DNA from: Labrenzia sp. CE80
GTDB lineage: Bacteria; Pseudomonadota; Alphaproteobacteria; Rhizobiales; Stappiaceae
Reading direction: 5' to 3'
Length of the DNA stretch: 64,000 bases
NCBI RefSeq assembly: GCF_009650605.1
Contig: NZ_WAJT01000003.1
Span: 1-64,000, forward strand
This document shows positions 1 to 8,771 of this stretch, piece by piece (position 1 is the stretch's first letter; each line of letters begins with the position of its first letter). The notes beneath the pieces were generated by a model. That model ran no database searches, had not been told where the DNA came from, and saw nothing but the letters and a program-made list of their open reading frames with translations. A program made the position numbers and the translations under genes.

Positions 1-237
1 TAAAAGATCAGCGTACCTGCGTAACTCTCACTTAAAACACTCAGCCACATAAGCAACCAAGCATCCGCAAGAACAACGCCGTCCACGCTTCCCTTCCTTC
101 AATACAAATTGTCAAAGAACACTCATCTTGCGACGAGGAGGAAAACGCAACAGACCACTCAGTCGAGTGATCGTCTCTGTTTTTCCGGTAGAACCGCCGG
201 CCGCTGGCGCCGTTTGTTGTCAGCGCCGCCGTCGATG
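1..237 (-). other. Leader of a 16S rRNA (rrn) operon; 16S gene lies off the left edge
   Basis: Read on the minus strand, this stretch is the 5' leader that precedes a bacterial 16S rRNA gene. It starts just after a strong promoter, contains a boxA antitermination element, and continues with the 'GAAGCGTGGACGGC' type sequence familiar from alphaproteobacterial rRNA leaders. The 16S 5' end (AGAGTTTGATC...) is not reached by position 1, so only the leader is in the window. The boxA and promoter are seen directly; the identity of the downstream gene is inferred from their similarity to known Rhizobiales rrn leaders. Short open frames across it (128-316 plus, 220-411 minus) are not genes. Confidence 0.82.
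109..121 (-). promoter_or_regulatory. boxA antitermination element of rrn leader
   Basis: The minus strand reads TGTTCTTTGACAA, matching the rrn boxA core (TGCTCTTTAACAA in E. coli) at 11 of 13 positions. boxA in the nascent RNA recruits NusB/NusE to make RNA polymerase resistant to Rho. Its place about 115 bases after the promoter fits an rRNA leader. Confidence 0.8.
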
Positions 238-243
238 GAGCGG

Positions 244-272
244 TTTATACGCAGCACCCCCATATGAGTCAA
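244..272 (-). promoter_or_regulatory. rRNA operon promoter (-35/-10)
   Basis: On the minus strand a -35 box TTGACT (272-267) is followed after exactly 17 bases by a -10 box TATAAA (249-244), then a GC-rich discriminator, CCGCTCC. Transcription should start near 237 and run leftwards. The near-consensus boxes, GC-rich discriminator and downstream boxA are what is expected of an rrn promoter. A second TTGACA-like hexamer lies a few bases further upstream. Confidence 0.82.
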
Positions 273-736
273 CAAGCTTTGTCAAAAAAGATTCACACAA
301 GCCGGACACGCGATAAATCCCTCGCAATTCTGCGCTTTTCGCCAGCTCTATCCGTATGAAACCCTCCCCCAAGGACGCTGTTTCCACTCCACAATCCGCC
401 TTTTCCGGCAATCTGCCATCTTTTTGAGCGAGCCTCTTTTCTGCTCATTATCTTCCGACCGCTCAAGGGCCGATTTTGGAACCTCGTTAGCGGCTTTTCC
501 CTGTACTAAAAGGAGCTCTTCCCTATCGGGGACGGCCGCGGATTTATTGATAAGGGGCTGAACCCACGATCTGGCCATTCAAAAGGTATTGAGATCAAAC
601 AAAGCTCTGCCCCACTCCTGCCTGATTATCGCTGCAAAGAATTCCAGCTGCGCAGATGCTGCTTTGGTTTGACCTTTCCGTTCTAAACCGGCATTTTCGC
701 GCCAGCAGAAGAAATGACCAATCAGGTAACGTCTAT
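273..736. other. Intergenic region between the rrn promoter and the M23 peptidase
   Basis: About 460 bases separate the divergent rrn promoter from the peptidase gene. Short open frames here (for example 348-578 minus) have no recognisable protein character and no good ribosome binding site. The part next to 272 probably holds upstream activating sequence for the rrn promoter, and the part near 600-736 must hold the peptidase promoter, but I cannot identify either with confidence. Confidence 0.6.
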
Positions 737-2707
737 ATGCACTTCGGGCCTTTTCATTCCTCCCAACAGATAACAGTGTCTCTCGGCGACGAGGATCCGC
801 TGGTCGTACAGGATGAAAGGAACGGGCTTCCTGATCGCAGACGCGTGTCCGTCAGGTGGCTGACTGGGACCGTATTGACCGGTATCACGTCGGTCGTGCT
901 CATGGGCGGTGCCCTTCTGGCCGCGCTCGATGGTCAATATAGTGTTTCCGCTGCAACCGGCCCGACAAATGATGCCCTTGCGCTTGACGCCGACGCTACA
1001 AAGAGCAGCGGGGCCAAGGGTGACAAGATCTCCCGGCCGGCCGCCGAGTTTGCCAACAAGCAGATCATTCCGGTCAATGTCGTGACCAAGGTCGGCGACC
1101 GCGAACACATCAAGGTGCGGGACTACACGTTGGTGACCTCCAGCCTCGCCACCCGCAAGAACCAGCAACTCACCCCCGAGATCCCGGCCTTCAACCCGCT
1201 CAACATGTTCTCGGATGTTCAAAATGTGCCCGAGCGGTTGGTGCCCGACACGGTCTTTACCAACTCCATCTATGGCGCAAAGGTTGAGGGCGAGGTCAGC
1301 ATTTCGCTCACCAGCTTTCCCTCGAACAGTACATTGATTGATCCGGTTCAGACCCCGTCTGAAGAGGCAGTCGAGCAGACAGTTCGTCAATCCGCCCGTT
1401 TCCTCGCGGTCAATACGGTCGAAACAGCTGCGAGAACGCTGGTCGATCCGGCACGCTTTGATTTCAATCTCGCCCGTCAGTCCGAGTTTACCCGGCTTGC
1501 CGTCCGCATCACTCCTGAAAACGTGTCATTTATCTCCAAACAGGACGATGAGGTTCGCTACACCGGCATGGACGAGAAGATCGTGCCAATCGCCGACCAG
1601 GCGGATATTATGGATGTCTTGCTCGACAACGACGCCGACCCAAGCGAAGCTGAGCTCATTCGCAAGGCCTTTACCGATCACTACGGATTGCAGGCGCTCC
1701 AGTCCGGACAACGGCTTCGGATTGCATACGCGACTGCCCCTGACGGATCCGGCCGCATGCGTCCGGAACGGGTTAGCCTCTATTCGGACACCGTGCACCA
1801 GGCGACCGTCGCCCGCTCTGATACCGGCGCCTATGTGGCCGCCAAGGCACCGACCAATTTCCTTGCTGACGCCTTTGCAGAAGCAGACCGTATTTCCTAT
1901 GGCGGTCAGACACCCGTTCTCTATGACAGCCTTTACCAGACCGCCCTTGAACAGGAGATGGCCCCACCGCTCATTGATGAGCTGATCAGGATTTTCTCCT
2001 TTGACGTGGACTTCAATGCGCGGGTTCAGCCGGGTGATGCTCTTGAGGTCTTCTATGCAGACAATGACGGCAGCACAGCCTCCGAGGTCCTCTTCGCCTC
2101 TTTAAACACCGGTTCAAGCACCCGGCGCTTCTACCGGTTCCGTACTCCGGATGATGGTGCAATAGACTTTTATGATGCCAACGGTCAGAGCGCGAAGAAA
2201 TTCCTCATGCGCAAGCCCGTGTCGGACGGCCGCTTCAGGTCGGGCTTCGGCATGCGCCGTCACCCGATCCACGGGTACAGCAAGATGCACACAGGCGTTG
2301 ATTGGGCCGCGCCGCGCGGAACGCCGATTATGGTCGCGGGCAACGGAACCATCATCAAGGCCGGCTGGAGCTCAGGCTACGGTCGCCGCATTGAAGTGCG
2401 TCACGCCAATGGCTATACGACGACCTACAACCACATGTCGGCCTTCGCCAAGGGAATGAGAGAAGGCACCTCGGTACGCCAGGGCCAGATCATCGGGTAT
2501 GTCGGGTCAACAGGACTTTCGACCGGCCCACACCTCCACTACGAGGTGATGGTGAACAAGCGCTATGTCGACCCAATGCGCATTCGCCTGCCACGTGGGC
2601 GCGTTCTCGAAGGGGATATGCTGGCAAAATTCGAAGCTGAACGGCTCCGGATAGACACGCTGCTCGATCGCGCGCGCAGACCTTCTAGGGTCGCATCCAC
2701 CCTATAA
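737..2707 (+). CDS. M23 family metallopeptidase (membrane-anchored murein endopeptidase-like)
   Basis: Probable cell-wall endopeptidase of the LytM/M23 type that cleaves peptidoglycan cross-links in the periplasm, or a regulator of amidases if inactive. The C-terminal M23 domain carries the zinc motifs, H-x3-D in 'MHTGVDW' and H-x-H in 'HLHYEV', so it looks catalytically intact. A single membrane segment lies at about residues 42-64 after a basic cytoplasmic stretch, followed by a long periplasmic region before the catalytic domain. I chose the ATG at 737, giving 656 residues, because the alternative at 656 has no ribosome binding site and adds an unlike N-terminus; neither start is strongly supported. 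It converges on clpB, with a shared terminator between them. Confidence 0.88.
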   Translation: MHFGPFHSSQQITVSLGDEDPLVVQDERNGLPDRRRVSVRWLTGTVLTGITSVVLMGGALLAALDGQYSVSAATGPTNDALALDADATKSSGAKGDKISRPAAEFANKQIIPVNVVTKVGDREHIKVRDYTLVTSSLATRKNQQLTPEIPAFNPLNMFSDVQNVPERLVPDTVFTNSIYGAKVEGEVSISLTSFPSNSTLIDPVQTPSEEAVEQTVRQSARFLAVNTVETAARTLVDPARFDFNLARQSEFTRLAVRITPENVSFISKQDDEVRYTGMDEKIVPIADQADIMDVLLDNDADPSEAELIRKAFTDHYGLQALQSGQRLRIAYATAPDGSGRMRPERVSLYSDTVHQATVARSDTGAYVAAKAPTNFLADAFAEADRISYGGQTPVLYDSLYQTALEQEMAPPLIDELIRIFSFDVDFNARVQPGDALEVFYADNDGSTASEVLFASLNTGSSTRRFYRFRTPDDGAIDFYDANGQSAKKFLMRKPVSDGRFRSGFGMRRHPIHGYSKMHTGVDWAAPRGTPIMVAGNGTIIKAGWSSGYGRRIEVRHANGYTTTYNHMSAFAKGMREGTSVRQGQIIGYVGSTGLSTGPHLHYEVMVNKRYVDPMRIRLPRGRVLEGDMLAKFEAERLRIDTLLDRARRPSRVASTL

Positions 2708-2740
2708 GGGCAGCCGCTAGAGAGCGCTTTGCGCAACAGC

Positions 2741-2773
2741 AAAAAAAAGCCGGCCACAAGCGCCGGCTTTTTC
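2741..2773. terminator. Bidirectional rho-independent terminator between M23 peptidase and clpB
   Basis: Stem GCCGGC (2749-2754) pairs with GCCGGC (2762-2767) around a 7-base loop. It is flanked by A8 on the left and T5 on the right, so it can terminate both convergent transcripts. Confidence 0.88.
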
Positions 2774-2809
2774 TTTGATTCGATACCGTTCTGGCTTCTC
2801 AACCTGCCT

Positions 2810-5407
2810 TTAGGCAGCTTCGGCAGCACCCTGGCCAATCGAAAAGACCAGCCGGTCTCCGCCAGCAGAAACCTGAATGGCCTGACCATCCACGATATCG
2901 CCAGCAAGCAATTTCTCGGCAAGCGGATCCTGCACTTCCTTTTGGATCACGCGCTTGAGCGGACGGGCACCATAGGCAGGGTCGTAGCCCTTTTGAGCCA
3001 GCCAGCCAATCGCGCTGTCATCCAGAGAAAGCAAGATCTTGCGGTCTGCCAGAAGCCCTCGAAGCCGCTCAAGCTGGATCGCGACGATATCCGACATCTG
3101 AGACCGCTGCAGACGGTGGAACAATACGATCTCATCGAGGCGGTTCAAGAACTCCGGACGGAAGTGTCCACGAACCGTTCCCATTACCTGATCGCGGACA
3201 ACATCCGTGTCCTCGCCCTCCGGCTGGTTGACCAGATACTCGGCACCCAGATTAGAGGTCATGATGATCAGCGTGTTGCGGAAATCCACGGTCCGGCCCT
3301 GACCGTCCGTCAGACGTCCATCGTCAAGAACCTGCAAGAGAACATTGAAGACATCCCCATGGGCTTTCTCGACTTCGTCGAACAGGACAACCTGATAGGG
3401 CCGCCTGCGCACCGCTTCCGTCAGCGCTCCACCTTCCTCATAGCCAACATAACCCGGAGGGGCACCGATGAGGCGGGCAACGGAATGCTTTTCCATGAAC
3501 TCCGACATGTCGATCCGAACCATCGCCGTATCGTCATCAAAGAGGAACCGCGCCAGCGCTTTCGTCAGCTCGGTTTTCCCGACACCCGTTGGCCCAAGGA
3601 ACATGAACGAGCCGATGGGCCGGTTCGGATCCTGCAAACCCGCACGGGCACGGCGCACCGCCGTCGACACCGCATGGATTGCCTCGGCCTGACCTATGAC
3701 ACGACTTGCGAGCACATCTTCCATGCGCAGAAGCTTGTCCCGCTCCCCTTCCAGCATCCGGTCGACCGGAATACCGGTCCATTTGGAGACGACCTGGGCG
3801 ACATGAGACGATGTGACCGCCTCTTCAACCATCGCATCGGCGTCCTCGCTCGCTACAGCTTCCTCCAGCTGCCGCTCAAGCTCAGGGATCAAGCCGTAAG
3901 CAAGTTCCCCCGCCTTGGCGAGATCACCGCGACGCTGTGCGATTTCCAAGTCGATACGGGCCTGATCAAGCTGCTCCTTGACCTTCTGCTCGAGGTTCAG
4001 TTTGTCCTTTTCACCCTGCCAGCGGCGTGTGAGAAGATCTGACTCTTCCTCAAGGTCGGACAGTTCCTTTTCCAGTTTCCCAAGCCGGTCCAGGGCCGCC
4101 GGATCATCCTCTTTCTTCAGAGCTTCCCGCTCGATCTTGAGCTGAATGATCCGTCTGTCTAGTTCGTCCAGTTCTTCTGGCTTGGAATCCACCTGCATGC
4201 GCAAACGGCTGGCCGCCTCATCTACAAGGTCGATCGCCTTATCAGGCAGGAACCTGTCCGTGATGTAGCGATTGGACATTGTCGCTGCGGACACGATCGC
4301 AGAATCCGTGATTCTGACCCCGTGATGCAGCTCGTACTTCTCCTTGATCCCACGCAGGATGGAGATTGTATCTTCGACAGTCGGCTCACTCACGAAAACA
4401 GGCTGAAAACGACGCGCAAGTGCTGCATCTTTTTCAACGTGCTTGCGGTATTCATCCAGAGTGGTGGCACCGACACAATGCAGCTCTCCGCGCGCCAGCG
4501 CAGGTTTCAGTAGGTTGGATGCATCCATGGCGCCTTCGGCCTTGCCCGCGCCCACGAGCGTATGCATTTCATCGATGAACAGAACGATGCCGCCGGCAGC
4601 CGCCTCGACTTCCGACAGGATAGCTTTCAGACGCTCTTCGAACTCACCGCGATACTTCGCACCGGCAATCAAGGCACCCATATCAAGCGCCAGGAGCTTC
4701 TTGTCTTTCAATGACTCGGGCACGTCGCCATTGACGATGCGCAGGGCAAGACCCTCTGCGATCGCCGTCTTGCCGACGCCAGGTTCGCCGATCAGAACCG
4801 GGTTGTTCTTGGTCCGGCGCGACAAGACCTGGATCGTGCGCCGAATTTCCTCGTCGCGACCGATCACCGGATCGAGTTTGCCGTCACGGGCAACCTGCGT
4901 CAGATCCCGGGCGTACTTCTTCAGCGCGTCGTACTGGCTTTCCGCAGTCGCACTGTCCGCCGTACGACCTTGCCGCAAGGCGTTGATCGCCTCGTTCAGA
5001 CCGTTCGCCGTGACACCCGCTTTGGCAAAAAGCTTGCCGACGTCACCTTCCGCATCCATCACGAGGGCGAGCAGAAGCCGCTCGACAGTTACAAAACTGT
5101 CGCCCGCTTTTTCCGCAATTTTTTCAGCTTGTTCGAAGACACGCGCGGTCGCCTGGGACAGGTAAAGCTGTCCATTTCCGCCTGATACCTTCGGCATCTT
5201 GGCAAGGAGACGCTCAATTTCCGACTTCGCGATTTTCGGATCGCCACCGGCTTTTTCGATCAGGCCAGCCGCCATCCCTTCCGTGTCATCAAGAAGGACT
5301 TTAACAATATGTTCCGGAGCAAACTGCTGATGCTCCTGTCCGAGAGCAAACGTCTGAGCTGATTGAACAAACCCACGCGCACGCTCTGTGTATTTTTCTA
5401 CGTTCAT
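2810..5407 (-). CDS. clpB: ATP-dependent chaperone ClpB (disaggregase)
   Basis: Hsp100 disaggregase that threads aggregated proteins through a hexameric ring together with DnaK/DnaJ. The 865-residue protein has the usual order: N-terminal domain (1-145), first AAA+ module with Walker A GEPGVGKT at about 207-214, a middle coiled-coil domain rich in charged residues (about 405-530), and a second AAA+ module with GPTGVGKT. I chose the ATG at 5407, where 'MNVEKYTERARGF' matches the family N-terminus and a GGAGG lies just upstream; a longer frame to 5500 is unlikely to be translated. It ends before a bidirectional terminator. Heat-shock control is expected for the family. A TATATT at 5515-5510 could be part of its promoter, but I could not recognise a convincing sigma-32 site. 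Confidence 0.97.
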   Translation of the reverse strand: MNVEKYTERARGFVQSAQTFALGQEHQQFAPEHIVKVLLDDTEGMAAGLIEKAGGDPKIAKSEIERLLAKMPKVSGGNGQLYLSQATARVFEQAEKIAEKAGDSFVTVERLLLALVMDAEGDVGKLFAKAGVTANGLNEAINALRQGRTADSATAESQYDALKKYARDLTQVARDGKLDPVIGRDEEIRRTIQVLSRRTKNNPVLIGEPGVGKTAIAEGLALRIVNGDVPESLKDKKLLALDMGALIAGAKYRGEFEERLKAILSEVEAAAGGIVLFIDEMHTLVGAGKAEGAMDASNLLKPALARGELHCVGATTLDEYRKHVEKDAALARRFQPVFVSEPTVEDTISILRGIKEKYELHHGVRITDSAIVSAATMSNRYITDRFLPDKAIDLVDEAASRLRMQVDSKPEELDELDRRIIQLKIEREALKKEDDPAALDRLGKLEKELSDLEEESDLLTRRWQGEKDKLNLEQKVKEQLDQARIDLEIAQRRGDLAKAGELAYGLIPELERQLEEAVASEDADAMVEEAVTSSHVAQVVSKWTGIPVDRMLEGERDKLLRMEDVLASRVIGQAEAIHAVSTAVRRARAGLQDPNRPIGSFMFLGPTGVGKTELTKALARFLFDDDTAMVRIDMSEFMEKHSVARLIGAPPGYVGYEEGGALTEAVRRRPYQVVLFDEVEKAHGDVFNVLLQVLDDGRLTDGQGRTVDFRNTLIIMTSNLGAEYLVNQPEGEDTDVVRDQVMGTVRGHFRPEFLNRLDEIVLFHRLQRSQMSDIVAIQLERLRGLLADRKILLSLDDSAIGWLAQKGYDPAYGARPLKRVIQKEVQDPLAEKLLAGDIVDGQAIQVSAGGDRLVFSIGQGAAEAA

Positions 5408-5582
5408 TAGAACCTCCAGACCACCGCGCCACCCGAAGCATGGCCGGTTTTTCGGATATCGGGCCCGATAAGTGAGCACCCGAGCGATCTCTTGAAGCAT
5501 CGCTCACCCAATATAGTGTTGCATAATGACAACAAAAGAGGGGTGCCGAAAATTCCGGAAAAACACGCATCCTTCAGGAACG

Positions 5583-5608
5583 CAAAACGGCGCCCTTAGG
5601 GCGCCGTT
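5583..5608 (-). terminator. Rho-independent terminator of the DUF4167 gene
   Basis: A perfect 10-bp stem, AACGGCGCCC/GGGCGCCGTT with a 3-base loop, lies about 35 bases past the DUF4167 stop. On the minus strand it runs into TTTT. Confidence 0.8.
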
Positions 5609-5641
5609 CACGAGATCAAAATGAGCTTGTCCGAGCCTGAC

Positions 5642-6433
5642 TTACTCGCCCGCAGGCACAGCTTCCGCCTCTGAGGTTTCTTCTGTCGCTTTGGGGCGGC
5701 GTGTGCGCGGTGCACGACGCGGCTTTGGCTTCGGCGCATCTTCCACCTCGGCTGCAGAAGCAGCTGGGGCCTCTTCGGATACCTCTGGAGACGCCTCGGT
5801 CTCCGCATCACTCGAAGTGCGCTTCACGCCACGACCGCGCGTCCCACGAACACGACGACGAGGCTTCGCGTCATCATCTTCACCTTCGGAAGCAGCGTCA
5901 ACCGACTTGGCAGCGCCATCGTTCAATTGGCCTGCTTCATCAATGACGGGCATGTTTTCGATGAACGGCTGTGGGCTGTCCTCTTCGACATACTCCCCTG
6001 GCTGCTCTGCCTTGGCAGCGCGCTGATGGCGCTCCGGACGATCACCACGCTCTGACCGCTCCGGGCGTTCGGAACGCTCAGGGCGATCCGGACGCTGGCG
6101 GCGCTCGTTCTGGCCTTGTGGCTGTGCGGCAGCTTCCTGCTCTGTCTCATCGCCTTCGCCGCGTCCGGTATGAGCCGTAGGCTGGCCTTGTGGCTGTGCG
6201 GCAGCAACGATGCGAAGATAATGCTCGGCATGCTGGAAATAGTTCTCAGACATGATCCGATCGCCGGATGCCTGGGCATCGCGAGCAAGCTGCTGGTACT
6301 TTTCTGCGACATGCAGAGCGGTGCCACGAATTTTGACGTCCGGACCGTTCGATTCGTAAGTCCGGCTTAGCGGATTCGGTCCCTTCCGGGTCCGACCGCG
6401 CATGCGCTTGTTGCTTTGATTTCCTGGTCTCAT
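5642..6433 (-). CDS. DUF4167 domain-containing protein
   Basis: Belongs to the alphaproteobacterial DUF4167 family, whose function is not established. The conserved domain fills about residues 1-80: a basic Arg/Lys/Asn-rich start, then the 'RGTALHVAEKYQQLARDA' and 'AEHYLRIVAAAQ' helices. The rest is low complexity: repeated RPER/SER units at about 105-140, an acidic stretch, then Arg/Pro-rich runs at the end. This composition suggests a disordered, perhaps nucleic-acid-binding tail (inference). A perfect 23-bp direct repeat inside it encodes AAAQPQGQ twice. It lies between prmC and clpB, a frequent arrangement in Hyphomicrobiales, and has its own terminator. Confidence 0.88.
   Translation of the reverse strand: MRPGNQSNKRMRGRTRKGPNPLSRTYESNGPDVKIRGTALHVAEKYQQLARDAQASGDRIMSENYFQHAEHYLRIVAAAQPQGQPTAHTGRGEGDETEQEAAAQPQGQNERRQRPDRPERSERPERSERGDRPERHQRAAKAEQPGEYVEEDSPQPFIENMPVIDEAGQLNDGAAKSVDAASEGEDDDAKPRRRVRGTRGRGVKRTSSDAETEASPEVSEEAPAASAAEVEDAPKPKPRRAPRTRRPKATEETSEAEAVPAGE
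6111..6205 (-). repeat. Pair of perfect 23-bp direct repeats within the DUF4167 gene
   Basis: The same 23 bases occur at 6111-6133 and 6183-6205, 72 bases apart (exactly 24 codons). Both copies encode AAAQPQGQ in frame, so loss or gain of one unit by slippage would keep the frame. Confidence 0.9.
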
Positions 6434-6790
6434 CCTGCCGTTTTCTCTTAAGGAACGGCGACCAGCTAAAGCTGGCCCAACATCGGAATTGCCTAATACC
6501 GATACGAAATAGCTACCGAAACCAACCGTGAAGGTCAGCGGCTGTCATTTTGCAAAAGCCGTTACGAATTCCACCGTACCGCCAAGCGGCAGATGCAATC
6601 GCCAAATTCTGCGACAGTCCGAAAGTCCGGATGGTCCGTTAAACAACGATGTCCAAGCCGCGATATTTGCGTTTGGCCCCACGTTGCCGGATAGGCATGC
6701 CCCGCTAAACGCTGATCACGATACTCCGGTCTCGGCGAGGTGAAACTAACCGGTTATTCTTGGTTTTCCAAGCGCTTTTTCACAACAGGC
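6434..6790. other. Intergenic region between DUF4167 gene and prmC
   Basis: 357 bases with no convincing gene. A 71-codon frame on the plus strand (6528-6743) lacks a ribosome binding site and protein-like composition. A small hairpin CTTGG-tttt-CCAAG occurs near 6761 but has no T-run in the direction that would end prmC. The DUF4167 promoter presumably lies here; I cannot place it. Confidence 0.55.
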
Positions 6791-7651
6791 TTAAAACGCA
6801 CCCGATTCACGCCGCATTGCAAGAACGACCCGGTCATTTCCGGCCAGATCCTGAATGATTTCAATATGAAGAAAGCCCCATTGCCGCAGAAGCTCACTCA
6901 CTTCCTGCGCCTGATCAAAGCCAATTTCCAAACCGATTCGTCCGCCTGGCGAAAGGCATTCCAAAGCCTGGGGCACAATTTCACGATATGCTTCCAGCCC
7001 ATCAGCGCCACCATCAAGAGCACGTCCGGGATCATGCTCGCGAACTTCCCTCGAAAGCCCCTCGACGACCTTGGTCGGAATATAGGGTGGGTTGCTCAAG
7101 ACCCAATCAACACCGACCCCAAGAGATGACGCATAGTCAGACCTAACGGGAAGCAGACGCTCCGCAACGCCATGCCTTGCCGCATTGCCCCGCCCGCACT
7201 CCAGTGCGCGTTCTGAAATATCGATTGCGGCACAAACGGCATTGGGCAGCTCAGTCAGAAGCGTCACAGCGATTGCACCCGTCCCTGTCCCAATATCAGC
7301 AAGGACCAGTGGCTCCTCGCAGGACACACGATCCAGAACGGCCTGGACGAGCGTTTCCGTATCGGGTCGAGGCTCCAGTGTTTCCTCATTCAGACGGAAG
7401 CGGAGCCCCCAGAATTCGCGTTCTCCAAGGATGCGGCCGACGGGCAAGCCAATCAGGCGCTGATCCGCGTACTTCAGGGCAAGCAGCCGCTGTTCGCCTC
7501 CAACCTTGTCATCTTCCCGCAAGATCAGATCCGACGGCGAGACTTCTAGAGCCGCAGCCATGAGAAGGCGGGCATCCAGATCCGGCGTCTCTAGATTCGC
7601 CTCCCGGAACCTCTTCCGCACATCGCGGTAAAGGTCGCCGAAGGTCGTCAC
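6791..7651 (-). CDS. prmC: Peptide chain release factor N5-glutamine methyltransferase
   Basis: Methylates the glutamine of the GGQ motif of release factors RF1 and RF2 using S-adenosylmethionine, which is needed for efficient peptide release. The SAM site appears as 'LADIGTGTGAIAV' and the catalytic loop as NPPY in 'VLSNPPYIPTKV', both diagnostic of the family. The upstream neighbour prfA encodes its substrate RF1. I prefer the GTG at 7651, one base after the prfA stop and preceded by AGAAGG, because it gives the family-like start 'VTTFGDLYRDVRKRF'. An ATG at 7693, overlapping prfA by 41 bases, is possible. About 286 residues, normal for the family. Confidence 0.93.
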   Translation of the reverse strand: MTTFGDLYRDVRKRFREANLETPDLDARLLMAAALEVSPSDLILREDDKVGGEQRLLALKYADQRLIGLPVGRILGEREFWGLRFRLNEETLEPRPDTETLVQAVLDRVSCEEPLVLADIGTGTGAIAVTLLTELPNAVCAAIDISERALECGRGNAARHGVAERLLPVRSDYASSLGVGVDWVLSNPPYIPTKVVEGLSREVREHDPGRALDGGADGLEAYREIVPQALECLSPGGRIGLEIGFDQAQEVSELLRQWGFLHIEIIQDLAGNDRVVLAMRRESGAF

Positions 7652-7652
7652 G

Positions 7653-8726
7653 TCAGACGCCTTCTGCCGCAAGAAGAGAAGCCTGGTGATCAAGCGTCAA
7701 TGCTTCAACGACCTCACCAAGCGCCTCACCGGCAATGATCTGGTCCAGCTTGTACAATGTCAGGCCAATTCGGTGATCGGTCACACGGCCCTGCGGGAAA
7801 TTGTAGGTCCGAATGCGCTCCGATCTGTCGCCCGACCCAACCTGCAAACGCCGCGCTTCCGTCCGTTCACTCGCCGCGCGCTCGCGCTCTTCGTCGTATA
7901 TGCGCGCGCGGAGCAACTGCATGGCCCGCGCCTTGTTCTTGTGCTGCGACCGCTCATCCTGCACGGCCACCACGATACCGGTCGGCATGTGGGTGATTCG
8001 AACAGCCGAGTCTGTGGTGTTCACGTGCTGGCCACCAGCACCCGACGCGCGGAAGGTATCAATGCGCAAATCGCTGTCCTGGACATCCACATCGACGTCT
8101 TCCGCCTGCGGCAACACAGCCACCGTTGCCGCTGACGTATGGATACGGCCACCTGATTCGGTTGCCGGCACCCGCTGCACGCGATGCACACCGGACTCGA
8201 ACTTCAGTTTTGCGAAGACGTTCTCACCTGAGATAGAGGCAATAATCTCCTTGAAGCCGCCGACCTCACCCTCGCTGGCAGAAAGGACTTCAACTTTCCA
8301 CCCCTGAAGTTCGGCGAACCGCTGATACATGCGAAACAGGTCTCCGGCAAAAAGAGACGCTTCATCGCCGCCGGTTCCGGCACGGACTTCCAAAATGGCA
8401 TCATTCGCGTCGGCGTCATCTTTGGGAAGAAGCCCGATGCGCACATCCTGAGTCAGCGCCTCAAGGCTCTCGGAAAGCTCTTCACGTTCCGCTTCCGCCA
8501 ACTCACGCATATCAGCATCTGTCGTCGGGTCATTCAAAAGCGCGTCCGCTTCTGCCAAGTCGTCCTGGGCTTTCAGAAGCACACGAACTTTCGCGACCAA
8601 AGGTTCCAGCCCTGCATATTCACGGGACAATTTCACATATGTCGCCGGATCCGGGTTTGCCGACATCCTATGTTCGATCTCGGCAAAACGGTCGAGCAAC
8701 GTATCGAGCTTGGCACGCGCCAGCAT
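7653..8726 (-). CDS. prfA: Peptide chain release factor 1
   Basis: RF1 recognises UAA and UAG in the ribosomal A site and triggers hydrolysis of peptidyl-tRNA. The peptidyl-transferase motif GGQ is present in 'GAGGQHVNTTDSAVR', and the N-terminal helical domain and C-terminal region have the usual order. 357 residues is typical. AGGAG precedes the ATG. It forms an operon with prmC, which modifies this GGQ glutamine, and lies 45 bases after ptsP on the same strand. Confidence 0.97.
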   Translation of the reverse strand: MLARAKLDTLLDRFAEIEHRMSANPDPATYVKLSREYAGLEPLVAKVRVLLKAQDDLAEADALLNDPTTDADMRELAEAEREELSESLEALTQDVRIGLLPKDDADANDAILEVRAGTGGDEASLFAGDLFRMYQRFAELQGWKVEVLSASEGEVGGFKEIIASISGENVFAKLKFESGVHRVQRVPATESGGRIHTSAATVAVLPQAEDVDVDVQDSDLRIDTFRASGAGGQHVNTTDSAVRITHMPTGIVVAVQDERSQHKNKARAMQLLRARIYDEERERAASERTEARRLQVGSGDRSERIRTYNFPQGRVTDHRIGLTLYKLDQIIAGEALGEVVEALTLDHQASLLAAEGV

Positions 8727-8771
8727 GAGCGCAGATCTCCTAAAAGGTCCCGAAGGAAAAAGGTTCAGTAG

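Noticed and set aside
128..411. Two short open frames (62 and 63 codons) on opposite strands
   Set aside because: They lie across the rrn promoter and leader; the sequence is explained by RNA control elements.
2729..4042. 437-codon open frame on the plus strand opposite clpB
   Set aside because: It runs antisense through the highly conserved second AAA+ half of clpB, with no ribosome binding site and no family resemblance. Long antisense frames are common in this GC-rich DNA.
5408..5530. Possible sigma-32 heat-shock promoter for clpB
   Set aside because: TATATT occurs at 5515-5510, but no convincing CTTGAA-type -35 lies at the right distance, so it is not reported as a site.
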